Part shown: piece after piece, positions 8,335-16,619 of the stretch
Position numbering within the stretch: the stretch's first letter is position 1
Layout of the letters: the number at the start of each line of letters is the position of its first letter
Assembly: GCA_900544795.1 (NCBI GenBank)
Contig: UQWM01000004.1
Location: 56,720-120,719, forward strand
Source: an uncultured Phascolarctobacterium sp.
Lineage (GTDB): Bacteria; Bacillota; Negativicutes; Acidaminococcales; Acidaminococcaceae
Length of the DNA: 64,000 nucleotides
Direction: 5' to 3'
Translations under genes and position numbers: made by a program
The notes under the pieces: generated by a model
Told to the model about the DNA's origin: nothing
Database searches by the model: none
What the model saw: only the letters and a program-made list of their open reading frames with translations

Positions 8335-10422
8335 ATGCACACTTATAGTATGGAGCTTGGCGGTAGAACGCTTACCATGGAAATCGGTAAGGTCGCTAAG
8401 CAGGCAAATGGATCAGTATTAGTTCGTTATGGTGACACCGCAGTTATCGTTGCGGTAACCGGTACCAAAACCCCCAGGGAAGGAGTAGACTTCTTTCCGT
8501 TGACTGTAGATTTTGAAGAAAAAATGTACGCTGTCGGCAAGATCCCCGGTGGATTTATTAAACGTGAAGGCCGTCCCGGCGAGCAGGCAATTTTGACCAG
8601 CCGCCTTATCGACCGTCCGATCCGCCCGATGTTCCCCGATGGTTATCATAATGATGTGCAGATCGTGGCTACTGCCGTATCCGTTGATACTGACAACGCT
8701 CCCGATATGCCCGCAATGGTTGGCGCTTCCTGCGCTTTGTCCATTTCCGATATCCCCTTCGAGGGCCCTATCGCAGGTGTTCGTGTAGGCCTGGTCGATG
8801 GCGAATTCGTTATCAACCCCACAGTGGCCCAAGCTCAGGCCAGCCTTTTGAACCTGGCTGTTGCCGGCACTAAAGACGCTATTTTGATGGTTGAAGCAGG
8901 CGCTAAAGAGGTTTCCGAAGAAACCATGCTCGACGCTATCTGGTTCGCCCATGGCGTTATCAAAGAGCTGGTAGCCTTCCAGGAAAAAATCATGGCCGAA
9001 GTAGGCAAGCCCAAAATGGAAGTGCCCGTTTACGAGCCTCCTGCTGAGATTGTTGCTGAGATCGAAGCCTTTGGCGGCGAAAAACTGAAAGCTGCTTTGA
9101 TGGACGCTAACAAACTTGAGCGCGAAGAAAACGTAGCTAAAGTAAAAGCCGAGATCGCAGAAGTATTTATCGCTAAATACCCCGACAACGCCAAAGACGT
9201 TGCCTACATTACCCAAAAATTAGTTAAGAAAATCGTGCGCCGCACTATTTCTGTCGATAAGATCCGCCCTGACGGACGTCAGCTGGACGAAGTACGTCCT
9301 GTAGCCTGCGAAGTAGGCCTGCTGGCCCGCCCGCATGGCAGCGCTTTGTTCACCCGTGGCCAAACCCAGATCCTTAACGTCCTGGCACTGGCTCCGCTGC
9401 GTGAAGCACAGATCCTTGACGGACTTGGCGTCGAAGACACCAAACGCTATATCCATCACTACAACTTCCCGCCGTACAGCGTTGGCGAATGTCGCCCCAT
9501 GCGCAGCCCCGGCCGCCGCGAAATCGGCCACGGCGCTTTGGCAGAACGCGCTTTACTGCCGGTGATCCCTTCCGAAGACGAATTCCCATATGCACTCCGT
9601 CTGGTTTCCGAAACTCTGGAATCCAACGGCTCCTCCTCCATGGGCAGCGTTTGCGCCAGCACCCTGTCTTTGATGGACGCAGGCGTTCCTATCAAAGCTC
9701 CTGTAGCAGGCGTAGCAATGGGCCTTGTTAAAGACGGCGAACATTTCGCTATCCTTACCGATATCCAAGGTCTGGAAGATGCTTTGGGCGATATGGACTT
9801 TAAAGTTGCCGGTACTGATAAAGGCATCACAGCTATCCAAATGGATATCAAAATCGACGGTATCAACAAAGATATCTTCACCCAGGCACTGGCACAGGCT
9901 AAACGCGGCCGCGACCACATCATGGGCATCATGATGGAATGTATCTCCGAACCGCGCAAAGAGCTGTCCCAATATGCTCCTAAAATCACCACCATCAGCG
10001 TTGATCCTGAAAAGATCAGCAAAGTTATCGGCCCCGGCGGCAAAATGATCAAAAAGATCGTTGAAGTGACCGGCGCTAAAATCGATATCGACGACAGCGG
10101 TAAAGTATTTATCGCAGCAGTCAACAGCGAATCCGCTGCCAATGCTATCGATATGATCCACGGCATCGTTGCTGATGCTGAAGTCGGCAAAGTTTATACC
10201 GGCAAAGTCACCCGTCTGATGAACTTCGGCGCTTTCGTCGAGATCCTGCCGGGCAAAGAAGGCTTGGTCCACATTTCCCAGCTTTCCACCGAGCGTGTGG
10301 CTAAAGTTGAAGACGTGGTTTCCGTTGGCGATGAAATCGTTGTCAAAGTTACCGAAATCGACCAAAAAGGCCGTATCAACCTTTCCCGCAAAGCCGTTTT
10401 AGCTAACGGTCTGGAGAAATAA
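8335..10422 (+). CDS. pnp: Polyribonucleotide nucleotidyltransferase (PNPase)
   Basis: Phosphorolytic 3'-5' exoribonuclease of mRNA decay. The 695-residue length is normal. Two RNase PH domains are visible; the first ends near residue 230, and the second, catalytic one begins with KIRPDGRQLDEVRP and carries the FTRGQTQ stretch. They are followed by a KH domain (VIGPGGKMIK) and a C-terminal S1 domain (GKVTRLMNFGAFVEI). The ATG is preceded by GAGGAGG. In many bacteria rpsO lies just upstream; here it does not, and the leader holds only a six-codon ORF. A terminator follows the stop. pnp leaders are often autoregulated through RNA processing, but no specific structure is assigned here. Confidence 0.98.
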   Translation: MHTYSMELGGRTLTMEIGKVAKQANGSVLVRYGDTAVIVAVTGTKTPREGVDFFPLTVDFEEKMYAVGKIPGGFIKREGRPGEQAILTSRLIDRPIRPMFPDGYHNDVQIVATAVSVDTDNAPDMPAMVGASCALSISDIPFEGPIAGVRVGLVDGEFVINPTVAQAQASLLNLAVAGTKDAILMVEAGAKEVSEETMLDAIWFAHGVIKELVAFQEKIMAEVGKPKMEVPVYEPPAEIVAEIEAFGGEKLKAALMDANKLEREENVAKVKAEIAEVFIAKYPDNAKDVAYITQKLVKKIVRRTISVDKIRPDGRQLDEVRPVACEVGLLARPHGSALFTRGQTQILNVLALAPLREAQILDGLGVEDTKRYIHHYNFPPYSVGECRPMRSPGRREIGHGALAERALLPVIPSEDEFPYALRLVSETLESNGSSSMGSVCASTLSLMDAGVPIKAPVAGVAMGLVKDGEHFAILTDIQGLEDALGDMDFKVAGTDKGITAIQMDIKIDGINKDIFTQALAQAKRGRDHIMGIMMECISEPRKELSQYAPKITTISVDPEKISKVIGPGGKMIKKIVEVTGAKIDIDDSGKVFIAAVNSESAANAIDMIHGIVADAEVGKVYTGKVTRLMNFGAFVEILPGKEGLVHISQLSTERVAKVEDVVSVGDEIVVKVTEIDQKGRINLSRKAVLANGLEK

Positions 10423-10436
10423 GCAATAAATTTAAG

Positions 10437-10470
10437 ATCCCGCTGATACCTTTTCGGCGGGATTTTTTAT
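10437..10470 (+). terminator. Intrinsic terminator between pnp and dut
   Basis: A 10-bp stem (ATCCCGCTGA at 10437-10446 with TCGGCGGGAT at 10454-10463) is followed by TTTTTT. It ends about 15 bases before the dut start, so dut is expressed either by read-through or from a promoter inside pnp. Confidence 0.85.
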
Positions 10471-10484
10471 AAGTGAGGTGCACT

Positions 10485-10940
10485 ATGAAAACAAGAGGCT
10501 TTGAAAAAATCAGCAAATATGCTGCTAGCGAATTTCCCATGCCGGAACGCAAAACCCAAAAATCGGCCGGCTACGACATCCACCTGCCCGAAGACATAGA
10601 GCTTTTGCCGGGCAAGCTGCAACTGGTGCCCACAGGAATCAAGGCATATATGCTTGATGACGAATACCTGGGCGTGCATATCCGCAGCAGCGTTGCCGTC
10701 AAAAAACACATCTCCCTGGTCAATAACCAGGGCATCATCGACGCCGATTATTACAACAACGAAGATAACGAAGGGCACATCATGCTGGCCCTGCTGAATA
10801 TGGGCACCGAGCCTGTAGTATTGCAAAAAGACGAGCGCGTGGCGCAGGGCATTTTTTACAAATACCTGGTAGCCGACGGCGACGCCGATACCGATAAAGC
10901 CGTACGCGGCGGCGGTTTTGGCAGCACTACCAAAGCCTAA
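10485..10940 (+). CDS. dut: dUTP diphosphatase (trimeric dUTPase)
   Basis: Hydrolyses dUTP to dUMP, which keeps uracil out of DNA and supplies dTMP synthesis. The 151-residue product has the trimeric dUTPase motifs in order: SAGYDI (motif 1), RSS (motif 2), GIIDADY (motif 3) and RGGGFGS at the C-terminus (motif 5). The ATG at 10485 is chosen because GTGAGGTG lies 5-8 bases upstream; a GTG at 10473 is part of that ribosome site. Motif 3 continues as YYNNED instead of the common YRGE, so the enzyme is somewhat divergent and may be of the phage-like or Gram-positive subtype. Confidence 0.9.
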   Translation: MKTRGFEKISKYAASEFPMPERKTQKSAGYDIHLPEDIELLPGKLQLVPTGIKAYMLDDEYLGVHIRSSVAVKKHISLVNNQGIIDADYYNNEDNEGHIMLALLNMGTEPVVLQKDERVAQGIFYKYLVADGDADTDKAVRGGGFGSTTKA

Positions 10941-11070
10941 AAGGGCAGAGTAGGGCAGCTTATTTTAATTTGACTTTAAAAAAAACACAGACCAAAAGGG
11001 AGTTCAACTTAGGGATTTAAGAAAACAAGTAAATTTTTAACCGACTCTCTTCAAGCGGAGAATCGAAAAT

Positions 11071-11110
11071 AAAGACTGCACCGAAGGATAAAACCTTTAG
11101 TGCAGTCTTT
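11071..11110 (-). terminator. Intrinsic terminator downstream of the helicase remnant
   Basis: A perfect 11-bp stem (AAAGACTGCAC at 11071-11081 with its complement at 11100-11110) encloses a small AAGG/CCTT inner stem. On the minus strand it is followed by ATTTT, so it terminates the leftward gene. The stretch 10941-11070 between dut and this site holds only a weak hairpin near 11042-11065 and no gene. Confidence 0.75.
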
Positions 11111-11168
11111 CTCGTTGATAAAATAATATTTATATCCTGTCGATAGCATTGCTACATATGAATTTCAA

Positions 11169-13595
11169 TTACAACTTCAAAAATCCCTGCTTAAAAGCAT
11201 CCGGGAATATGAAAGTTTTTTCTCCGGCTGCAAATTTCACACGAATGTGCTTACCAGCCTTATCTATCTTAGTAACTGTACCATCACCGAAACTCTTATG
11301 CTTAACCGCATCGCCTTCAGAAATCTCAGGCATAACAAACTCTTCTTCTTTCTCCTCAGCCTTCGGGCTGGTACCATAAATATTTTGACGATCGGCCACT
11401 TTTTCCAGCGGAGGCTTAATCCCATACTGCCCTGTAACATAAGTCGTAGCAGTCGGTTTTAGCTCCGACCTTGGTACAACAGGAACAGGCTCAACCTCTT
11501 CCTCAATTGCCTCCTCGAAGATAGAGTTGATGGATTCCATGGTGGCTTGTTGATTATAGAACAGTTTGTCATATTCTTCGCGTTTGATTACAGTATCCCA
11601 TCCACCGATATCCTTACCTTCGTGTTTATCAATACCGGTATAGGAAAGGCTGCTATCTTCGTAGCGCTTGAACTTGAAAATGGCATCATTCATGAGACTC
11701 GCATTAAATACCCCAAGGCTACAAAGAAGCTCAAAGTCCTTTACGTCAAGGCCTGTAACTTTTTTGAATAATCCCGGCTCAAGCTGAGTTATAACATCTC
11801 TGAGTGACCGTTCACGATAATCGGTCAAATACATGAAAATCGGGACGCGGGTAGCAAACTTTATAAGTTTTTCCTGAATCTGCTTACGAAGGGATTTGTA
11901 TTCCTTTTCCTCTTCTGAGATCTCCTTTTTTTCCTTGGGGGTCATCTTTTCGGCATCTTTCTTGGCCTTCTTTACCGATTCTGACTTGTTAATGATGGTC
12001 TGAATATCCTGATTAAGCGAGCGGAAACCTTCAATGTTCATAAGAGCGTCGAGAGCATCTTTATTGCTCATCAGGCGCTGAAGAGTATCATTATCGACGT
12101 TAACCAGCAATGCAGATTCCCAGCGCTTTGCAAGCAGTGTAGCAGAAGTTCCGGCCATTGCAATATCAAGAATATCCTGCGCATTAATCTGCCTCATGGT
12201 GCTACCATCATAGGCCAACACTGGGAGGAAATTGATGAACTCGGTCACCTTCTTTTCTGGATTACTCTCATCCACGTTCAAGCGGCAGGAGTAGTCAGAA
12301 ATCTGGCGCAGTGCCCTGTCTAAAGCAAAGTCAAAGACATAGCATTCCTCTTTCATGATCGTGTCTTTGCCTTCTTCATCTTTGACTACCCAAGGAGACT
12401 GGACTCGAAAGGCCGCTTGGAAATAAGTCTCTGGGCTCTTAAGGTTACGCAGCATGAATATGCCTGTCCACGGCTTTACGGTAACGCCCGTAGTCAGCTT
12501 GCCGCAGGTGAGGGTGATGGTGTTTGTCTCCAATGGATTTCCCATAGCATGCTGTACCGGATAGAGGGCATCCATACCTATACCAGCCCCTGCTCCAGCA
12601 CAAACGAGGACTTTATATTTCTGGTTATAGTAACCGTTCTGCTTTTGCATCATCAGGTTGTACATGGCCTGACAGGATGCAACATTCGGCAAAAACCAGA
12701 TTGTGTGATTCAGAACATTCAATAGGCGTGTATCAGAGAACGGCATGGGAGGGCGCTTATCCTGACCAAGTCTCATATCATCGACATTGGACGGGAGATA
12801 AGAGCCACGAATCAGATCGAGCCATTTCTGCACTTCGTTTTCGTAAGTGAACTTAGCCTCTTCACCTTTACCCTTGGCAGAAAAGAACAAATTTAAGTCG
12901 AACTCGTTAAACTCGCCTTGCATGGCAATCTGGCGAATGCTGTCTGGTATCCGGTAAGTGAGCATGACCATTCTTGGCAACGACAAATAGGGATTGCCAG
13001 AGCCTTTCCAGCTTTCCTTTGCACGTTGCTCGTCAGAATATGTCCAGTTGTATATCTGATCTTCTATAAACTCACCACTATTAATGGCGCGGAAAGGTGT
13101 GCCGGAAAGGAATAGATAATAACTGGCTGTGATCGGAAGGAATGTTTCGTTGTAGGCGTTATCTGCCTCGTCCTTCTTGTACTTCTCCATATCGAATTCG
13201 ACTGCTTCTTCTTCGTCGGGATTCTCAAAGAGTTTCTTGGCATTTTCTCTCCATGCGCCAAAGTGATACTCATCGAAAATAACCAAGTCCCAATTGTCCG
13301 CATGGATAAATTCGTTTTTGGCCTTTATGCCACCATTCTCGTTGGTACCCAGTAGGTCTTGGAAGGAACCGAAAACGACGATAGGCTTCTTTTTATCGCA
13401 CTTCGCGTAGGCCTGATCGAGGTTAGCATTATTGTTGTGCGCGTCCTTATTGGAGACGAACTGCCAACCTTCGAAATCAACATGGGAGAGCAAATCATCG
13501 CTCCATGCGGATTCAACAGCGGGCTTAAAGGTAAGCACCAGCACTCGCTTGAAGCCCATCTTTTTTGCAAGCTCGTAAGATGCGAAAGTCTTATG
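11169..13595 (-). pseudogene. 5'-truncated superfamily 2 helicase, restriction/defence type
   Basis: The reading frame starts abruptly inside the helicase core at KTFASYELAKKMGF, which fits the residues just after a Walker A motif; the P-loop glycines and everything before them are gone. Downstream the fold is intact: VLTFKP (motif Ia), DEYH (motif II, near base 13270), SGTPF (motif III), the TTGVTVKPW stretch and QAAFRVQSPW (motifs V and VI). A charged linker follows, then an SH3/Tudor-like tail with KHKSFGDGTV, like the C-terminus of PcrA-type helicases. In-frame codons continue to 13901, but those about 100 residues are low-complexity and antisense to another gene fragment. Without Walker A the protein cannot be an active ATPase. 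Base and codon use look more A+T-rich than in pnp and dut, which suggests acquisition by transfer. No methylase is nearby. Confidence 0.7.
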
Positions 13596-13828
13596 GCGCT
13601 GTGGAGGCGGCTGTGTTTTTGGCGGCGGTACGCAGGGTGGCAACAGGCAGGTATTTTCCCCGGTTTTGTGATTTGGACGCGGCACTGGGCGAGGAGCAGC
13701 GGGCGCGAAGAATATTGACAGGGCCAGGTGCAGCAGCAAGGCAGGCTGCACCTGTTGACCGTGAGGGTAACCAACGCCGGGTACGGGAGCTGATCGAGCG
13801 ACTGGCGCAGCGGGACAGGCAGCTTTAA
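13592..13828 (+). pseudogene. 3' fragment of an unrecognised gene
   Basis: From the deletion junction near 13593, a rightward frame of about 78 residues runs to a TAA at 13828. It is G+C-rich, with protein-like composition: an alanine-rich helix, a CDLDAALGEEQ segment and an arginine-rich amphipathic end (RRVRELIERLAQRD). No start codon or ribosome site belongs to it; the bases before it are the helicase remnant read backwards. I do not recognise the family. It is probably the C-terminus of a gene whose 5' end was lost in the same event that truncated the helicase gene. Confidence 0.5.
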
Positions 13829-13899
13829 AAGTAGCTGCAAAGCGGCGTGGTATTTTTGACCGCGAAGGCAACAGAATATAATCGCTGCCATAATAAAAC

Positions 13900-13925
13900 A
13901 AGCCCTGCCTGTAAAGGCAGGGCTT
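13900..13925 (-). terminator. Intrinsic terminator after the MATE gene
   Basis: An 11-bp perfect stem (AAGCCCTGCCT with AGGCAGGGCTT) with a four-base loop is followed on the minus strand by GTTTTATT. Confidence 0.85.
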
Positions 13926-13945
13926 GCTGTGGCTAAACGCCGTTG

Positions 13946-15283
13946 TTATTGAGTTACTTTTTTGAAGTAGCCGTTGATGAACATCAGATAGAAGGCTACG
14001 GAGATGGCCAGTGTTGCCAGCTCGGCTAAAGGCACGGACAGCCAGATGCCGTTGATACCCATCAGTGACGGCAGGGTAAACAGTGCTGCCAGCACGAAGA
14101 TGAGCGAACGCAGCAGCGAGATGATGCCTGCTACGAGGCCGTTGCCGATGGCTGTGTAGAAACCGGCGATAAAGATGTTGAAGCCCAGGAAGATAAAGCA
14201 GTAGGAGAACAGCCTGAAGCCGTGGGTGGCCAGGTCGATCACCTGCTGGTTATCGCCGATGTACCAGGATATGATGTTGGCGCCGTAAAAACGGGCTACG
14301 GTGAAGACTGCCAGGGAGCCAAAGAGAATGGCTTTTTTACAGTGGTCGATGATCTCGCTGAGCCGTTTTTTGTTTTGCGCGCCGTAGGCATAGCTGATTA
14401 CCGGCTGTGCGCCTGTGGCGATACCAAGATAGATGCTGATGAGGAAGTAGAAGATGTTGATGTTGACGGCCATAGCCGCAACGCCGTCCTCGCCGGCAAA
14501 CTTGATAATGGCGATGTTAAAGAAGACTGTGACGATACCGGTAGAAAGCTCGGTGAGCATTTCGCCGGCGCCGTTAAAGCTTGATTTGAGAAAGTAGGTA
14601 ACATCCCAACGGAATTTGGTAAACTGGAGGTTGGTGTCGTAAAGCTTAAAGTACGCCAAGCCCATTAAAGCACTGACCGCGATAGAGGTGATGGTGGAGA
14701 TAGAAGCACCGAACACGCCCCAGCCCAAAACGACGATGGTGTAATAGTCGAGTACGATATTAAGGATAAAGCCTGTTAAGGACATGGCCAGCGAGTAGGC
14801 AGGTCTGCCGTCAAGGCGGATGTAATACTCGAGGAACAGTTTGACAGCCAGAATAGGCGTGCCGAGAACCATATATTTAAGGTAAGTTTTACAATCTTCA
14901 AACAGCACAGCTGTAGAGCCTAAAGAGTAGATGATACGATCAAGATTAAAATAGGCTATGATTGCAAAAATTGCCGTAAATCCGGTCAGGAACCAAAACA
15001 TTGAGGTGAAGTAGGTATTAGCCAGATGACGTTTGCCTTCGCCCAGCTTGATGCCAACCAGAGCACAGGAGCCGCAGGTGAACATTACTGCCAGGCCCCA
15101 GATAAGATTGGAGTAAGGCAGGACGATGTTGATGGCGGCCATGGCGTTGGTAGAGACATATTGAGCCAGGAACCAGCTGTCGATAGCTGAGTAGAATGAT
15201 ACCAGTACCATCGTAACGACCGATGGGAAGATATATAAGATAAAATCGGAGAAGCTTTGTTTAACGTTTATTTTGCTGTACAT
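13946..15283 (-). CDS. MATE family multidrug/sodium antiporter
   Basis: An integral membrane protein of 445 residues with about 12 hydrophobic segments in two similar halves, the MATE exporter layout. It probably expels cationic compounds using a sodium or proton gradient. The ATG at 15283 is used because AAAGGG lies eight bases upstream; a GTG three codons earlier overlaps that site. It stands alone, with a terminator downstream. A 14-bp palindrome sits 19 bases before the start codon and could be a repressor operator, which is common for drug exporters. No regulator gene is adjacent. The substrate is unknown. Confidence 0.88.
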   Translation of the reverse strand: MYSKINVKQSFSDFILYIFPSVVTMVLVSFYSAIDSWFLAQYVSTNAMAAINIVLPYSNLIWGLAVMFTCGSCALVGIKLGEGKRHLANTYFTSMFWFLTGFTAIFAIIAYFNLDRIIYSLGSTAVLFEDCKTYLKYMVLGTPILAVKLFLEYYIRLDGRPAYSLAMSLTGFILNIVLDYYTIVVLGWGVFGASISTITSIAVSALMGLAYFKLYDTNLQFTKFRWDVTYFLKSSFNGAGEMLTELSTGIVTVFFNIAIIKFAGEDGVAAMAVNINIFYFLISIYLGIATGAQPVISYAYGAQNKKRLSEIIDHCKKAILFGSLAVFTVARFYGANIISWYIGDNQQVIDLATHGFRLFSYCFIFLGFNIFIAGFYTAIGNGLVAGIISLLRSLIFVLAALFTLPSLMGINGIWLSVPLAELATLAISVAFYLMFINGYFKKVTQ

Positions 15284-15301
15284 TTGGGGCACCCTTTCCG
15301 A

Positions 15302-15315
15302 AACTTGCGCAAGTT
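15302..15315. promoter_or_regulatory. Perfect palindrome upstream of the MATE gene
   Basis: AACTTGCGCAAGTT is a perfect 14-bp palindrome placed between the MATE ribosome site and a TATAGAT sequence that could be its -10 element. Position and symmetry suggest an operator for a MarR- or TetR-type dimer. This is inference. Confidence 0.4.
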
Positions 15316-15370
15316 CCTGTATCTATATCCTACCTTAGGGGCTGATATTTAGGCAAATTAGGAAAACGGA

Positions 15371-15410
15371 GGAGATTGAAGGAGATTGAAGGAGATTTGA
15401 GGAGTTTGAG
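15371..15410. repeat. Four-unit 10-bp tandem repeat
   Basis: GGAGATTGAA occurs twice exactly and is followed by GGAGATTTGA and GGAGTTTGAG, all in 10-base phase. It lies in non-coding DNA between the divergent MATE gene and the lysine operon promoter. Function unknown. Confidence 0.75.
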
Positions 15411-15517
15411 AAAAAAATTTGCTTTTTGGATTTTAAATCGTGATAGGCGGCTTAAATGGCCTTTAGTTACAAAAAAAGTAAAAAAAGTTGCATTATACAA
15501 AAATTTAACATTTTTGT

Positions 15518-15546
15518 TTGACAAGAGTATATGGTAGAGATATAAT
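15518..15546 (+). promoter_or_regulatory. Promoter of the lysine biosynthesis operon
   Basis: A consensus sigma-70/sigma-A promoter: TTGACA, a 17-base spacer, TATAAT. It lies about 25 bases ahead of the lysine riboswitch. Confidence 0.9.
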
Positions 15547-15565
15547 AAATCTAATAAAATATTCT

Positions 15566-15722
15566 TTGGATAGAGGAGCGGAAAACAATAGTACTTCGGG
15601 GAGAGGGATCGCTGAAACGAAGGAAAGGGTAACCGCCGAAGTATAACGGCAGCCGTGCAGTTATGCTGGGCCGTCGGTGAAGAACCGCCGGACTGTCGCC
15701 TTAGTTGGCGGAGGGCTATCTC
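15566..15722 (+). promoter_or_regulatory. Lysine riboswitch (L box)
   Basis: The leader matches the conserved core of the lysine riboswitch: GATAGAGGAGCG at the 5' end, AATAGTACTTCGGGGAG, the GAAACGAAGGAAAGGG block, CCGCCGAAGT, and the closing GGCGGAGGGCTATC. GATAG (15569-15573) and CTATC (15716-15720) form the closing P1 helix. Its position ahead of dapB-asd-lysC-dapA fits. Control is by termination: CTCAAC at 15720-15725 can pair with GTTGAG at 15764-15769, the left arm of the downstream terminator. When lysine stabilises P1, that pairing is lost and the terminator forms. Confidence 0.93.
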
Positions 15723-15739
15723 AACTATGCAAATTATTT

Positions 15740-15749
15740 TTGTATACAA
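15740..15749. promoter_or_regulatory. TTGTATACAA palindrome in the lysine leader
   Basis: A perfect 10-bp palindrome lies between the riboswitch and its terminator. It matches the general pattern bound by FadR-subfamily GntR regulators. The same word occurs at 24007 and 25826. It may be coincidental here, since it is inside a transcribed leader. Confidence 0.25.
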
Positions 15750-15760
15750 CATTGCTGTTG

Positions 15761-15789
15761 ACCGTTGAGGATGCTCTCAACGGTTTTTG
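15761..15789 (+). terminator. Riboswitch-controlled terminator before dapB
   Basis: ACCGTTGAG (15761-15769) pairs perfectly with CTCAACGGT (15776-15784) and is followed by TTTTT. It ends 24 bases before the dapB start, as expected for attenuation control. Confidence 0.9.
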
Positions 15790-15813
15790 ATTTTTATAAG
15801 GAGCGTGAGGCTG

Positions 15814-16596
15814 ATGATTAAGGTTTTGGTAAATGGCGCGCTGGGCCGTATGGGCAGCGAGGTTGTAAAAACTGTTTTGGAGCAGGAGGATATGGAGCTG
15901 GTTGCCGCCGTTGACGCTTTTGGCAAGGATAAGATGATTGCGGTAAAGCACGGCAATATGATGGCTGTGGCTACCGATCTGAAGGCTAAGCTGGCTGTTG
16001 TTAAAGTTGACGTGGTAGTTGACTTTACCCGCCCCGACGTGGTGATGGATTCGCTGCGGGTGGTGCTGGGCGCCGGTGTCCGCGCCGTTGTGGGCACTAC
16101 CGGTTTTAGCGAGGCCGATTTGGCAGAGCTGGACAAGCTGGCCAGGGAGAATAACACTGGTATTTTAGTAGCGCCGAATTTTGCGCTGGGCGCTATTTTA
16201 ATGATAAAATTAGCTTGTGAGGCTGCTAAGTATTTCCCTAATGTGGAGATAATTGAGCGCCATCACGATAAGAAGCTGGATGCCCCTTCGGGCACGGCTG
16301 TAATAACTGCCCAAAAGATCGCCGAGGTGCGCCAGGCTATGCACCAGGGCAACCCGGATGAGAAGGAGCTGCTGGCAGGTGCCCGCGGCGCTGATTATGA
16401 GGGGATGAAGATCCACAGTGTGCGTTTGCCCGGCTATGTGGCTTCGCAGGAGGTTATTTTTGGCAGTCAGGGCGAGACTTTGCGCATCAGCAACGAGCCG
16501 GTGAACCGCGAGTGCTATATGCCAGGTGTGATGCTTGGCTGCCGCAGGCTGCTGGATACGGTTGGTTTGACTTACGGCTTGGATAAGCTGTTATAA
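15814..16596 (+). CDS. dapB: 4-hydroxy-tetrahydrodipicolinate reductase
   Basis: Second committed step from aspartate semialdehyde towards diaminopimelate and lysine; reduces the DapA product with NAD(P)H. The 260-residue product starts with a Rossmann nucleotide loop (NGALGRMG) and has the signature ERHHDKKLDAPSGTA, which includes the catalytic His and Lys. The ATG at 15814 is preceded by GTGAGG; an in-frame codon at 15787 lies in the terminator and is not used. It is the first gene of a five-gene operon under the lysine riboswitch; asd follows after 23 bases. Confidence 0.96.
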   Translation: MIKVLVNGALGRMGSEVVKTVLEQEDMELVAAVDAFGKDKMIAVKHGNMMAVATDLKAKLAVVKVDVVVDFTRPDVVMDSLRVVLGAGVRAVVGTTGFSEADLAELDKLARENNTGILVAPNFALGAILMIKLACEAAKYFPNVEIIERHHDKKLDAPSGTAVITAQKIAEVRQAMHQGNPDEKELLAGARGADYEGMKIHSVRLPGYVASQEVIFGSQGETLRISNEPVNRECYMPGVMLGCRRLLDTVGLTYGLDKLL

Positions 16597-16619
16597 TTAA
16601 ATTTACGGAGGGGAACACG

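Noticed and set aside
9459..10365. Minus-strand frames opposite pnp
   Set aside because: Pure shadows of the pnp codon pattern; no motifs, no start signals.
11042..11065. Possible tRNA-like or attachment-site hairpin between dut and the helicase remnant
   Set aside because: There is only an imperfect 8-bp stem; no cloverleaf, no CCA end and no second copy at the far end of the region were found.
13594..13901. N-terminal 100 residues of the long minus-strand frame through the helicase
   Set aside because: The stretch is proline/alanine-rich, has no Walker A, lacks a ribosome site, and is antisense to the 3' fragment of another gene and a non-coding tail. It is chance read-through of a G+C-rich strand.
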